Positions 35,874 through 43,785 of a stretch of 55,090 nt of DNA are shown one piece after another (within the stretch, counting starts at the first letter, position 1; each line of letters begins with the position of its first letter). Source of the stretch: Thermoleophilaceae bacterium. GTDB taxonomy: Bacteria; Actinomycetota; Thermoleophilia; Solirubrobacterales; Thermoleophilaceae. Below the pieces are notes generated by a model. That model saw only the letters and a program-made list of their open reading frames with translations. It was not told the origin of the DNA and did not search any database. Location: positions 1 through 55,090 of the forward strand of contig JAUJOA010000010.1 in NCBI GenBank assembly GCA_030447875.1, in the 5' to 3' direction. Position numbers and translations under genes: made by a program.

Positions 35874-36200
35874 ATGGCCTCCGACCGCCGCTACGAGCTC
35901 GACGAGCTCCTGATCCGCCCCGGGACCTACTTCAACCCGCAGACCGAGGTCATGGTCGTGGTCGACGACTCGCCCTCCATGGACGCGGAGATCTTCAACA
36001 TGGAGGAGTTCGAGGGCGCCGACTGGGTCCTGATCTCGGACGACCTGCCGATCGACGAGGCTCAGCGCGACGAGCAGCTCGAGACCTTCCAGGCGACCTA
36101 TCACGGCGGCGACGGCCGCTCGGTTGGAGCCGCTGCCGTCGAGGATCCGGACGACTTCGACGACGACGATGACCTGGAGGAGCCCGACGAGCTCGAGTAG
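35874..36200 (+). CDS. Acidic hypothetical protein
   Basis: 108 residues from the ATG at 35874. RRYELDELLIRPGTYFNPQTEVMVVVDDSPSMD is the conserved-looking core, with a possible metal- or phosphate-binding DDSPSMD. The C-terminal third is highly acidic (EDPDDFDDDDDLEEPDELE). No membrane segment or signal is seen. The frame is open back to 35760, but that part is inside the repeat. Its end overlaps the antiporter start by 32 nt, suggesting a joint transcript; the acidic tail beside a Ca2+ transporter may be meaningful but this is speculation. Confidence 0.65.
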   Translation: MASDRRYELDELLIRPGTYFNPQTEVMVVVDDSPSMDAEIFNMEEFEGADWVLISDDLPIDEAQRDEQLETFQATYHGGDGRSVGAAAVEDPDDFDDDDDLEEPDELE

Positions 36201-37341
36201 CGCCACGGCCACGGCGAGCGGGTCCGAGGCGGAGGCGAAGTCCCCAAAGCGCGGCCGGCGCATCCGGCCGGTCTACCTGCTCGCCGTGTTCATCCCCGCG
36301 GCGGTGGCGCTCGAGCTCGCGCACGCCTCGCCGCCGCTCATCTTCGGGGCCGCGGCGTTGGGAGTGATCCCCACGGCCGCCCTGATGGGCAAGGCCACCG
36401 AGGAGCTGGCCGCCCGCACGGGCCCGGGGATCGGCGGCCTTCTGAACGTGACCTTCGGGAACGCACCCGAGCTCATCATCGCGTTCTTCGCGCTGATCGC
36501 CGGCCTGCAGGAGGTGGTCAAGGCATCGATCGTCGGCTCGATCATCGGAAACATCCTGCTGGTCCTCGGCGCCTCGATGCTCGTCGGCGGTCTGGGTAGA
36601 GAGACGCAGAAGTTCAATCGCACTGCGGCCAATGCCCAGTCGGCCATGCTGCTCCTGGCGCTGGCCGCGTTGCTCCTGCCGGCGCTCTTCCAACTCGTGA
36701 ACGGCGGCGGCCTTCCCGGCGTCGGAGAGGAGCGCGTCGACTTCGGCTCCGACCTCGAGCGCCTGTCGTTCGGCGTGGCGCTCGTGCTGATCGCGAGCTA
36801 CGCCGCCGGACTCGTGTTCTCGCTCAAGACCCACCGGCGGCTCTTCAACCCGTTCGACGGTGAGGAGGAGCACGAGGGCGGCTGGTCGGTCCGGAAGTCT
36901 CTACTGCTCCTGGCGCTCGCCGGCGCGGCGGTCGGCCTGATGAGCGAGATCCTCGTGGGCTCGATCACGGAGACCGCCGACCAGATCGGCCTGTCCGAGT
37001 TCTTCATCGGCGTGTTCGTCGTGGCCATCGTAGGCAACGCCGCCGAGCACTGGGTGGCCGTGCTCGTGGCCGCCAAGGACAAGATGGACCTCGCCGTGAA
37101 CATCGCGATCGGCTCCAGCGCTCAGATCGCGCTGTTCGTGGCGCCGGTGCTGGTGCTGCTCTCGTTCGTCTTCGGGCCCAGCCCGATGGCGCTCGTGTTC
37201 AACGGCTACGAGCTGGGGGCGATGCTCTTCGCCGTCCTGATCGCGAACTTCCTGACCCAGGAGGGTGAGTCGAACTGGTTCGAGGGAGTCCAGCTGATCG
37301 CCCTCTACCTCGTTCTCGGGCTCGTCTTCTTCTTCGCCTGA
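36169..37341 (+). CDS. Ca2+/H+ antiporter, CaCA superfamily (CAX type)
   Basis: Exports calcium in exchange for protons. 390 residues from an ATG at 36169; the frame is open from 36124, but this start overlaps the upstream gene by only 32 nt. About eleven membrane helices. The two alpha repeats carry the exchange sites: NVTFGNAPELIIAFFAL near 105 and VVAIVGNAAEHWVAVLVA near 285, each with the conserved Gly-Asn-Ala-x-Glu. A central acidic loop (DGEEEHEGG) separates the halves, as in CAX proteins. Substrate is inferred from the family. Confidence 0.92.
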   Translation: MTWRSPTSSSSATATASGSEAEAKSPKRGRRIRPVYLLAVFIPAAVALELAHASPPLIFGAAALGVIPTAALMGKATEELAARTGPGIGGLLNVTFGNAPELIIAFFALIAGLQEVVKASIVGSIIGNILLVLGASMLVGGLGRETQKFNRTAANAQSAMLLLALAALLLPALFQLVNGGGLPGVGEERVDFGSDLERLSFGVALVLIASYAAGLVFSLKTHRRLFNPFDGEEEHEGGWSVRKSLLLLALAGAAVGLMSEILVGSITETADQIGLSEFFIGVFVVAIVGNAAEHWVAVLVAAKDKMDLAVNIAIGSSAQIALFVAPVLVLLSFVFGPSPMALVFNGYELGAMLFAVLIANFLTQEGESNWFEGVQLIALYLVLGLVFFFA

Positions 37342-37365
37342 TCCCCGGCCCGGTCGACCGTCGTT

Positions 37366-37383
37366 CGGCGCACGCAAGCGCCG
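37366..37383. terminator. Hairpin between convergent antiporter and terC
   Basis: CGGCGC, 6-nt loop, GCGCCG. It lies in the 122-nt convergent gap 37342-37463; no T-tract is seen. Confidence 0.35.
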
Positions 37384-37463
37384 CCCTTGCCGAAGGTTTC
37401 AGCGCCGGCACTCAATCCTCATCTGCTGCCGAGCCCGTCGCAGAGTCCCGGGGCGCGAGCAGG

Positions 37464-38501
37464 CTAGGGCTTCCGCACGCCGGCTGCCTCGCCCCTCGTC
37501 GAGCTCTTCTCGCTCGGCTCCGTGTCGGGGTCCCCCCCGTCCTTCGAGCTATCGGCGGTCCGCTCGGTGCGCTCGCGCTGCTTCTCCTCGGCGTTCGGAT
37601 CGCGGCGGTCGGCGACGATCGAGGCGATGATCCCACCCGCGAACAGCACCGCGACGATGGCGAGGCTGGCGAGCGGGCCGATGTACAGGAAGTCCTCGAT
37701 CAGCAGCTTGACGGCCACGGCCGCGAGCACCAGGGCGATCGTCTCGTCGAGGAAGCGGAACTTCTTTATCAAGCCCTCCACGAGAACGAAGAGCGCGCGC
37801 AGGCCGAGAAGCGCGAAGACGTTGCCCATCCAGATCAGCAGGGGGTCGCGGGTGATCGCGAACGCCGCCGGAATCGAGTCGACGGCGAAGGCGATATCCG
37901 CGGCGATGACCGCGACGAGACAGAGGAACATCGGCGTGGCGTGGCGCTTGCCGTCCTCCTTGACGAACCACCGCTTGCCCTTGAACTCGCCGGTGACCGG
38001 GAAGAGCTTCCGCACTCCGCGCACCATGATGTTCTTGTCCGGATCCACGTTCTCGTCGACGCCCTTCAGGATCCGGTAGGCGAGCACCAGCAGCGCGACC
38101 CCAAGGATGTAGATCACGAAGTGAAACCGGTCGATCAGCGCCACGCCGCCGAGGATCGCGAGGCCGCGTAGGACGAGGGCCGACGCGATACCCCAGAAGA
38201 GCAGCCGCGCGCGCTGCTCGACGGGCACGCCGAAGTAGGCGAACAGCAGGATGAAGACGAACAGGTTGTCGAGCGACAGCGAGCGCTCGATCAGGTAGAC
38301 GGTCGTGTAAAGGACGGCGTCCTGGGTGTCGGAGAGCGCCAGGACGACGAAGGCGACGAGCAGGCTCAGCACGAGCCACCCGACCGACCAGACAGCCCCC
38401 TCGCGAAAGTCGGGCTCGCGCCCGCGCGCGAAGAAGTGCAGATCGACGGCCAGCAGGACCACCACGACGACCACGAGGGCCCCTAGGGCTAAGAGCTCCA
38501 T
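37464..38501 (-). CDS. TerC family integral membrane protein
   Basis: 345 residues, about nine membrane helices. TerC signatures: YLIERSLSLDNLFVFILLF near 75, FWGIASALVLRGLAI, and AVIAADIAFAVDSIPAAFAIT near 200 with the paired acidic residues thought to bind metal, then FLDETIALVLAAVAVKLL. The C-terminal 45 residues are a charged tail. TerC/Alx proteins act in metal (often manganese) export and tellurite resistance. The ATG at 38501 lies 7 nt after TAGCCT. It is divergent from the aldo/keto reductase with 42 nt between starts. Confidence 0.94.
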   Translation of the reverse strand: MELLALGALVVVVVVLLAVDLHFFARGREPDFREGAVWSVGWLVLSLLVAFVVLALSDTQDAVLYTTVYLIERSLSLDNLFVFILLFAYFGVPVEQRARLLFWGIASALVLRGLAILGGVALIDRFHFVIYILGVALLVLAYRILKGVDENVDPDKNIMVRGVRKLFPVTGEFKGKRWFVKEDGKRHATPMFLCLVAVIAADIAFAVDSIPAAFAITRDPLLIWMGNVFALLGLRALFVLVEGLIKKFRFLDETIALVLAAVAVKLLIEDFLYIGPLASLAIVAVLFAGGIIASIVADRRDPNAEEKQRERTERTADSSKDGGDPDTEPSEKSSTRGEAAGVRKP

Positions 38502-38508
38502 TGGAGTG

Positions 38509-38514
38509 AGGCTA
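38509..38514 (-). promoter_or_regulatory. -10 box of terC (leaderless)
   Basis: TAGCCT on the minus strand ends 7 nt before the ATG at 38501. Confidence 0.5.
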
Positions 38515-38529
38515 GTAGAGAGCAGCCAC

Positions 38530-38535
38530 TACCAT
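38530..38535 (+). promoter_or_regulatory. -10 box of the aldo/keto reductase gene
   Basis: TACCAT ends 8 nt before the GTG at 38544. It is back to back with the terC -10 box. Confidence 0.45.
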
Positions 38536-38543
38536 GAATCGCC

Positions 38544-39527
38544 GTGCGGACTCGGTCATTCGGAGACACCGACCTCGTCACCTCGGAGATCGCCTTCGGC
38601 ACCTGGGCGCTCGGATCCGACTGGTGGGGGGAGACCGACGATCCCGACGTACTGATCGCCCGCGCTCTCGAGCTGGGGATCACCTTCTTCGACACCGGAG
38701 ACGCCTACGGCCAGGGCGTCAACGAGGAGATCGTGGGCCGGGCGCTCGCCGGCGCCGACCGCGACTCGATCCAGATCTCGACGAAGTTCGGCTACGAGCT
38801 CGACTCGGATCGCAAGCGGCACTCCGAGGGCGAGCGGCCCCAGGACTGGTCGCCCGAGCACGCCCGCGCGGCCCTGGAGGCAAGCCTACGACGGCTGCGC
38901 ACAGACCACGTCGACCTCTACCAGCTGCACAACCCGCGCATGCCGGCGATCGAGGCCGACGACCTGTTCGCCGAGCTCGAGGCGCTTCGCGGCGAAGGGA
39001 AGCTCCGGCACTACGGCGTGGCCCTCGGACCCGCGATCGGCTGGCGCGACGAGGGCGTCGCGGCCCTGCGGGCGCGCGGCATCTCGGCGCTGCAGACCGT
39101 CTACAACCTGCTCGAGCAGGAGCCGGGCGGCGAGTTCCTCGACGTAGCCGGAGAGACGGGCGCCGGCGTCATGGCGCGTGTGCCGACCTCGAGCGGCCTG
39201 CTCGAGGACAAGTACACGCTCGACACGACCTTCTCGGGTAACGACCATCGACGCCATCGCAAGCGCGAGTGGCTCGTGGACGGTCTCAAGAAGGTCGACA
39301 AGCTGCGGTTCCTCGTGATCCCCGGCGAGCGGTACATGACCCAGGCCGCCCTGAAGTTCGTCGTCGCGCAGCCGGGCATGGCGTGTGTTGTGCCGACCAT
39401 CACGACGCTCGCGGAGCTCGACGAGTTCGCCGGCACCTCGAGCGCGCCGGATCTAAGCGCGGACGAGCTCGAGCAGGTGGACGCCCTGTACTCGGGCGGA
39501 TTCGAGCTCGAGTCGGCGCGCGCCTAA
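38544..39527 (+). CDS. Aldo/keto reductase
   Basis: 327 residues. A TIM-barrel NADPH-dependent oxidoreductase of the AKR superfamily: FFDTGDAYGQGVNEEIVGRAL carries the catalytic Asp and Tyr, ISTKFGYEL the catalytic Lys, and HVDLYQLHNPR the His. FVVAQPGMACVVPTITTLAELDEFA near 270-295 is the cofactor-binding region. The GTG at 38544 follows a -10 box at leaderless spacing. The substrate is unknown. A strong terminator-like hairpin follows it. Confidence 0.93.
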   Translation: MRTRSFGDTDLVTSEIAFGTWALGSDWWGETDDPDVLIARALELGITFFDTGDAYGQGVNEEIVGRALAGADRDSIQISTKFGYELDSDRKRHSEGERPQDWSPEHARAALEASLRRLRTDHVDLYQLHNPRMPAIEADDLFAELEALRGEGKLRHYGVALGPAIGWRDEGVAALRARGISALQTVYNLLEQEPGGEFLDVAGETGAGVMARVPTSSGLLEDKYTLDTTFSGNDHRRHRKREWLVDGLKKVDKLRFLVIPGERYMTQAALKFVVAQPGMACVVPTITTLAELDEFAGTSSAPDLSADELEQVDALYSGGFELESARA

Positions 39528-39551
39528 GTCGCCGGCGCCGACTAGCTCGCC

Positions 39552-39584
39552 GGCGCCGCGGCCGGCATCTTCCGGCCAGCGCGC
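39552..39584. terminator. Bidirectional terminator-like hairpin
   Basis: GGCGC, 3 nt, GGCCGG, 6-nt loop, CCGGCC, 3 nt, GCGCC. It lies between the convergent aldo/keto reductase and the lipoprotein gene. A direct repeat TCGCCGGCGCCG occurs twice just before it. Confidence 0.55.
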
Positions 39585-39612
39585 CTGATGGCGCGCCGGC
39601 CGCCGTGGTCGG

Positions 39613-40782
39613 TCAGCCCGAGCCGAGAAGCTCGTTGCACTTCTGCAGATCGGCCTGATCCTGGGGATCGGCCTCCTGGAGGCACTCGCCGTACTGGCGG
39701 AAGCGCTCTTCGTCCGGCGAGGCCGGACCGCCCGGGTCCCGCGGCGGCGCGCCGCCGCCGTCCGGCGCGGGTAGCTGCCCGGCGCCGTCCGGCGCCAAGC
39801 CCTGACCGCCGCTGTCGGGAGCCGTCGGAGCCGACGATCCCCCGTCGGCCCCGGGCACCGAGCCCTCGCCGAGGAGCCCGCCAAGCCCGCTGAGCTGCTC
39901 TGCGAGGTCGGAGAGCGGCCGGGGGTTCTCAGGAACGGTGATCTCCTGATCGCCACCGACGTTCGCGAACTCGACGGAGAAGGACAGCGTGCCGCCCGAG
40001 GGCCCACCGCTCTGAGCGCTCAGCGCCGGCGGCACGCTGAAATCGACGTTAGCGGTGAGGCGGCGGATCTTGCCGTCGTCCTTGCCGGCGAAGAGGTCGA
40101 AGCGTGGATCGCCCACGACCTGGTCGGCCTGGCTGATCTGCTCCTCGGTGAGCGCAGGCGCCTGCTGGCCGGCGGTGTCGCCGGTGCGCTGCACGGCCGC
40201 GTTTATGTCCGCGAGCATGCGCGGCACGTCGACGGAGCCCGAAACGTGGGTGGTCTCGACGCCCGCGACCTCCTCGTCGCCGTCGTTCTGGCCGTCGACG
40301 ATCCACTCCCGCGGGTCGACGCCCAAGGCCGCGAGGCCCTCTTCGCCCTCCTGTGCCTGCTGCTGCTCGAGCGCCTGGGAGACCACGTCCTCCCCGACCT
40401 CGTAGGCCTGTCCCTGTAGCTCGACGAAGGCGTTGTCGCCGGTGGAGATCAAGCCAACGGGCGGGATCTGGCCAATCGAGGCGCCGCCGCCCGAGACGCC
40501 GACGTCCCAATCGAAGCTCGGGAGCGCGTCCTCGGTGCCGCTGCGATAGGGACCCGTGACCTGCAGGCGGATCGGCTCGCTGAACTGCTCGCTTCCCTCG
40601 AGCTGCAGGTCGACGTTGAGAGACATGTCGGCGCTGCCGATCGGCTCGGAGAACGCGCGGTCGAGCGTGGCCTGTACGTCCTCCTCGTCACTCCCCCCGC
40701 AGGAGGTCAGAAGCGCTACCGCGAGCAACGCCGTGAGTGCCAGAAGCAGGGCCGCCGGGCGGCGGGTGAGTGGTGAGAGCAA
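39613..40782 (-). CDS. Lipoprotein, possibly of the LppX/LprG-like group
   Basis: 389 residues from a TTG at 40782 with AAGGAG 8 nt upstream; the frame is open to 41028 but without a better start. Signal peptide 1-28 ends in the lipobox LLTSC, so Cys is lipidated. Residues 35-290 are a beta-rich extracytoplasmic domain (DMSLNVDLQLEGSEQF, FDWDVGVSGGGASI, KIRRLTANVDFSVPP), reminiscent of actinobacterial lipid-binding lipoproteins; this is by eye. Residues 295-350 are Pro/Gly-rich. The last 35 (RFRQYGECLQEADPQDQADLQKCNELL) contain two cysteines. Convergent with the aldo/keto reductase. Confidence 0.75.
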   Translation of the reverse strand: MLSPLTRRPAALLLALTALLAVALLTSCGGSDEEDVQATLDRAFSEPIGSADMSLNVDLQLEGSEQFSEPIRLQVTGPYRSGTEDALPSFDWDVGVSGGGASIGQIPPVGLISTGDNAFVELQGQAYEVGEDVVSQALEQQQAQEGEEGLAALGVDPREWIVDGQNDGDEEVAGVETTHVSGSVDVPRMLADINAAVQRTGDTAGQQAPALTEEQISQADQVVGDPRFDLFAGKDDGKIRRLTANVDFSVPPALSAQSGGPSGGTLSFSVEFANVGGDQEITVPENPRPLSDLAEQLSGLGGLLGEGSVPGADGGSSAPTAPDSGGQGLAPDGAGQLPAPDGGGAPPRDPGGPASPDEERFRQYGECLQEADPQDQADLQKCNELLGSG

Positions 40783-40841
40783 GTAGCGGGCTCCTTCAGA
40801 GGGTCTGATTCGTCCCGGCGAGGGTACTAGCTGGCCGCCGT

Positions 40842-40847
40842 TAGGAT
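40842..40847 (+). promoter_or_regulatory. -10 box of the ArsA-like gene (leaderless)
   Basis: TAGGAT ends 6 nt before the TTG at 40854. Confidence 0.5.
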
Positions 40848-40853
40848 GGCCGC

Positions 40854-42056
40854 TTGGCGCCCCGTACGATCCTCTACACCGGCAAGGGAGGAGTCGGCAA
40901 GACGAGCGTCGCGGCCGCAACCGCCCGTCGCTGCGCCAGTCGCGGCCTGCGCACCGTCGTGCTCTCCACCGATCCGGCACACAGTCTCCGCGACTCGCTC
41001 CAGACCGAGCTGGGGGGCGAGCCGACACGCTGCGGCGACAACCTGTGGGGCCAGGAGGTGCAGGCCCAGGAGGAGATGGAGCGCCACTGGGAGGCCGTGC
41101 AGGACTGGATGGGCGAGCTGCTCGTCGAGCGCGGCGTGGACCGCATAGCGGCCGACGAGCTGACTGTGCCGCCCGGCATGGACGAGCTCTTCTCCCTGCT
41201 TCAGATCAAGCGCCACCACGAGGCGGCGGAGTACGACGTGATCGTGGTCGACTGCGCCCCCACGGGGGAGACGCTGCGACTGCTCTCGTTCCCGGACGTC
41301 GCGGGCTGGTGGCTCGAGAAGGTCCTACCGCTGGAGCGCCGGCTGATCGCCGCCGCGCGGCCGTTCGCCCGCGGCATGCTTGACATCCCGCTGCCGGGCG
41401 ACGCCGTGTTCGACGATGTCCAGCGCCTGGTGCGCAACCTGGTGGCGATGAACGGCATTCTCCGCGACCGTCGCACGACGTCGATCAGGCTCGTCATGAC
41501 GCCGGATCGCATGGTGATCAAGGAGTCGATGCGGACGTTCACCTACCTCAACCTCTACGGCTACCTCACCGACGCGGTGGTCGTGAACAGGGTCTTCCCC
41601 AAGGACGTCGCTAGCGGCTACTTCGCCGGGTGGCTCGAGGTCCAAACCAAGCAGATGGAGCTTGTTCGCTCGGCGTTCGCGCCCGTGCCGATCCTCAGCG
41701 TGCCCTACTTTCAGGAGGAGGTGATCGGCTCGGAGATGCTCGATCGGCTGGCCGACGCGACATTCGGGGAGGTACACCCCCAGGCCATCCTGCACGACGA
41801 GCTCTCCCAGGAGCTCGTCACGGAGAACGGCTCCGCGACCCTGCGGCTCTCGATCCCGCTCGTCGAGAAGGCCGACATCAGCCTGAAGAAGATCGGTCCC
41901 GAGGTCATCGTCAGGGTGGGCGGCCAGAAGCGCACTATCATCCTCCCTCCCGCGCTGGCCGCGTACCGACCGAGCGCCGCGCGCTTCGAGGATGACTCGC
42001 TCGAGGTCGTCTTCGAGAGGAACCATGACGGAGTTTCGTCAGACAGCCCGGCCTGA
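40854..42056 (+). CDS. ArsA/GET3 family ATPase
   Basis: 400 residues from a TTG at 40854. The deviant Walker A ILYTGKGGVGKTSVAAATARR is at 5-25, with the lysine pair of the MinD/ArsA group. VLSTDPAHSLRDSL is the switch I region (A-loop DPAHS), and DVIVVDCAPTGETLRLLSFPD is switch II. AVVVNRVFPKD follows. The C-terminal part includes the ILSVPYFQEEVIG segment and an anti-parallel strand region typical of bacterial single-domain ArsA proteins; no arsenite-binding cysteine triplet is visible. Partner unknown. It is first in a five-gene overlapping cluster. Confidence 0.93.
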   Translation: MAPRTILYTGKGGVGKTSVAAATARRCASRGLRTVVLSTDPAHSLRDSLQTELGGEPTRCGDNLWGQEVQAQEEMERHWEAVQDWMGELLVERGVDRIAADELTVPPGMDELFSLLQIKRHHEAAEYDVIVVDCAPTGETLRLLSFPDVAGWWLEKVLPLERRLIAAARPFARGMLDIPLPGDAVFDDVQRLVRNLVAMNGILRDRRTTSIRLVMTPDRMVIKESMRTFTYLNLYGYLTDAVVVNRVFPKDVASGYFAGWLEVQTKQMELVRSAFAPVPILSVPYFQEEVIGSEMLDRLADATFGEVHPQAILHDELSQELVTENGSATLRLSIPLVEKADISLKKIGPEVIVRVGGQKRTIILPPALAAYRPSAARFEDDSLEVVFERNHDGVSSDSPA

Positions 42057-42333
42057 TGCTCCGCCCGAGGGTGGCCCGCCACCGGAGTGGGACGCTCTCG
42101 GCTGGCGCCCGGAGGCCTACCCCCCGCCGAGCGGTGCTCGCCTGCCCGACCTCTCCGCGCTGTTCGCCGTGATCGAGGCGCTGAGGGCGATGGTGCCCCG
42201 CGAGCTCCAGGACCAGTTCTCGGCGCTCGTGCGCGAGTTCCTCCTCACGCTCCGCGCGGCGATCGACTGGTACCTCGAGCGGCTCGAGGGCGCGCGGGCG
42301 GAGCCTCAGGTGGAGGAGATCCCGATCGACTAG
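42025..42333 (+). CDS. Hypothetical protein in ArsA cluster
   Basis: 102 residues from an ATG at 42025, overlapping the ArsA end by 32 nt, with GAGAGG 4 nt upstream. The first half is Pro/Gly-rich (DAPPEGGPPPEWDALGWRPEAYPPP). The second half is a long amphipathic helix (LSALFAVIEALRAMVPRELQ, then EFLLTLRAAIDWYLERLEG). Not recognised. Its TAG is followed at once by the EVE-domain ATG. It could be a small partner of the ATPase; that is inference from linkage. Confidence 0.65.
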   Translation: MTEFRQTARPDAPPEGGPPPEWDALGWRPEAYPPPSGARLPDLSALFAVIEALRAMVPRELQDQFSALVREFLLTLRAAIDWYLERLEGARAEPQVEEIPID

Positions 42334-42801
42334 ATGCTCGACGGGAACGCCTTCATCCTGACCGGGTCGGTCGAGAACTGGCGGGTCACGCGCGACCGCG
42401 ACTTCGGGATCGTGGGAATGAAGGAGGGTCGGCGCCGGCTCGCGGAGACGATCGAGCCGGGCGACCGGATCTTCTTCTACGTGACCAAGGTGCAGGCGTT
42501 CGGAGCACTCGCCCGGGTGACCGGCGAGATGTTCGAGGACCGGACGAAGATCTGGCCGGGGAAGCCGGGCAAGGCCGATGCCTACCCATGGCGCTTCCGG
42601 ACCGAGCCGGTCCTCGTGCTCGACGAGCACTCGTTCCTGCCGGCGGAGGGGGTCGCGCGCGAGCTCGAGCACGTTCGCAAGTGGCCGGCCGAGCACTGGC
42701 GACTGGCCTTCCAGGGCCAGCTCCGCCAGATCTCGGAGGTCGATGCGGCGCTTCTCGAGGAGCGCATGCGCGAGCACGCTGGGACGTTGTCGCCGGCTTG
42801 A
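42334..42801 (+). CDS. EVE domain protein
   Basis: 155 residues. The whole protein is a PUA-like EVE domain: NAFILTGSVENWRVTRDRDFGIVGM at the start, IEPGDRIFFYVTKVQAFGALARVTGEMFED in the middle, and WPAEHWRLAFQGQLRQISE at the end. EVE domains resemble readers of modified cytosine, but many stand-alone members are uncharacterised. No nuclease or other domain is fused. Start ATG abuts the preceding TAG with zero spacing. DUF2203 follows with TTGA overlap. Confidence 0.9.
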   Translation: MLDGNAFILTGSVENWRVTRDRDFGIVGMKEGRRRLAETIEPGDRIFFYVTKVQAFGALARVTGEMFEDRTKIWPGKPGKADAYPWRFRTEPVLVLDEHSFLPAEGVARELEHVRKWPAEHWRLAFQGQLRQISEVDAALLEERMREHAGTLSPA

Positions 42802-43175
42802 CGCACGAGCGCCTCTACACCGTCGAGCAGGCGAACGCCGCGCTCGGCTGGGTGAGCGAGCGGCTCGAGCGCCTGCGCTCGGCGCGCGAGCAGCTGAACG
42901 ACGATGAGGCGCGCGAGGCGCTGTCCGAGGCGGCGCCGTCGAACGGCGGCGGCCACCCGGGCCGGGTCGTATCCGAGGCGTTTCTCGAGCTCAGGCGCGC
43001 GCTGGGCGAGTTGCAGGCGATGGAGGTCGTCCTTCGCGACCTCGATCGTGGGCTCGTGGACTTCCCGTCGACGCGCGGCGGTCGGGAGATCTTCCTCTGC
43101 TGGATGGAGGGCGAGGACGAGATCGCCTGGTGGCACGATCCGGAGTCGGGCTTTGCCGGCCGCCAGCCGCTCTAA
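42798..43175 (+). CDS. DUF2203 family protein
   Basis: 125 residues from a TTG at 42798 that overlaps the EVE stop (TTGA). THERLYTVEQANAALGWVSERLERLRSAREQL is the helical first half. LRRALGELQAMEVVLRDLDRGLVDFPSTRGGREIFLCWMEGEDEIAWWHDPESGFAGRQPL-type sequence, with the invariant CW and WWH, is the typical DUF2203 end. No function is known for the family. It sits in the ArsA-EVE cluster and overlaps the membrane protein gene by 23 nt. The start is chosen by coupling; other starts lie further inside. Confidence 0.88.
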   Translation: MTHERLYTVEQANAALGWVSERLERLRSAREQLNDDEAREALSEAAPSNGGGHPGRVVSEAFLELRRALGELQAMEVVLRDLDRGLVDFPSTRGGREIFLCWMEGEDEIAWWHDPESGFAGRQPL

Positions 43176-43761
43176 CCCGCTGATCGAGACGTGGCGAGGA
43201 CTCAGCCCGGAGCAGCGGGTGGCCGGCATCGGCGCGATCCTCCTGATCGTCAGCACGTTCGGGCCGTTCTCGTTCGTCGAGGCGGCGATCGTCCTGGTGG
43301 GTCTGGCCGTGCTCGTCCTGTTGAGAAAGCGGGCCGAGGGCAGGACCTTCCACCTTCCCTTCGGCGACGGCACCGTCATCGCCGTCGCCGGGCTCTGGTG
43401 CGCCCTTCTCATCCTCATCCGGCTGTTCGACAGGCCGCTCGGACAGAACCTGTTGGCGCTGGCGTGCGCCGCGATTCTGCTCGCGGCGGGCGTTCGCGAG
43501 CGTGCGAAGCGCCCGGCCGACGACACGCTGGACGAGCGGGCCAGGCAGGCGGGCGGGCATGGGCCGACCTACCGGCGGCCGGAGCCGCCCGACGATCGGG
43601 GCACCGCCGCCATGGAAGATCTGGAAGCCAGCGAGGACGCCACCGCGCGGCTCGACGATCTCACCACTCGGCCGCTTCCCCGAAGCCGCGGCTCGGCGCG
43701 GTCGGACGAGGCGCCCACGCGCCCGCTTCCCGAGGAGCCGCCCAAGCGGCGACGCTCCTAG
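43153..43761 (+). CDS. Hypothetical membrane protein
   Basis: 202 residues from a TTG at 43153 (CGGAG about 8 nt upstream), overlapping DUF2203 by 23 nt. About three or four membrane helices at 25-115 (VAGIGAILLIVSTFGPFSFVE, AIVLVGLAVLVLLRK, VIAVAGLWCALLILIRLFD, LLALACAAILLAAGV). The tail (120-202) is charged and Arg/Pro-rich. Third and last membrane-linked part of the ArsA cluster. No recognised family; the start is uncertain because the frame is open upstream. Confidence 0.65.
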   Translation: MPAASRSNPLIETWRGLSPEQRVAGIGAILLIVSTFGPFSFVEAAIVLVGLAVLVLLRKRAEGRTFHLPFGDGTVIAVAGLWCALLILIRLFDRPLGQNLLALACAAILLAAGVRERAKRPADDTLDERARQAGGHGPTYRRPEPPDDRGTAAMEDLEASEDATARLDDLTTRPLPRSRGSARSDEAPTRPLPEEPPKRRRS

Positions 43762-43785
43762 CGAGTCGTGGGAAGGTGCGGCGGT

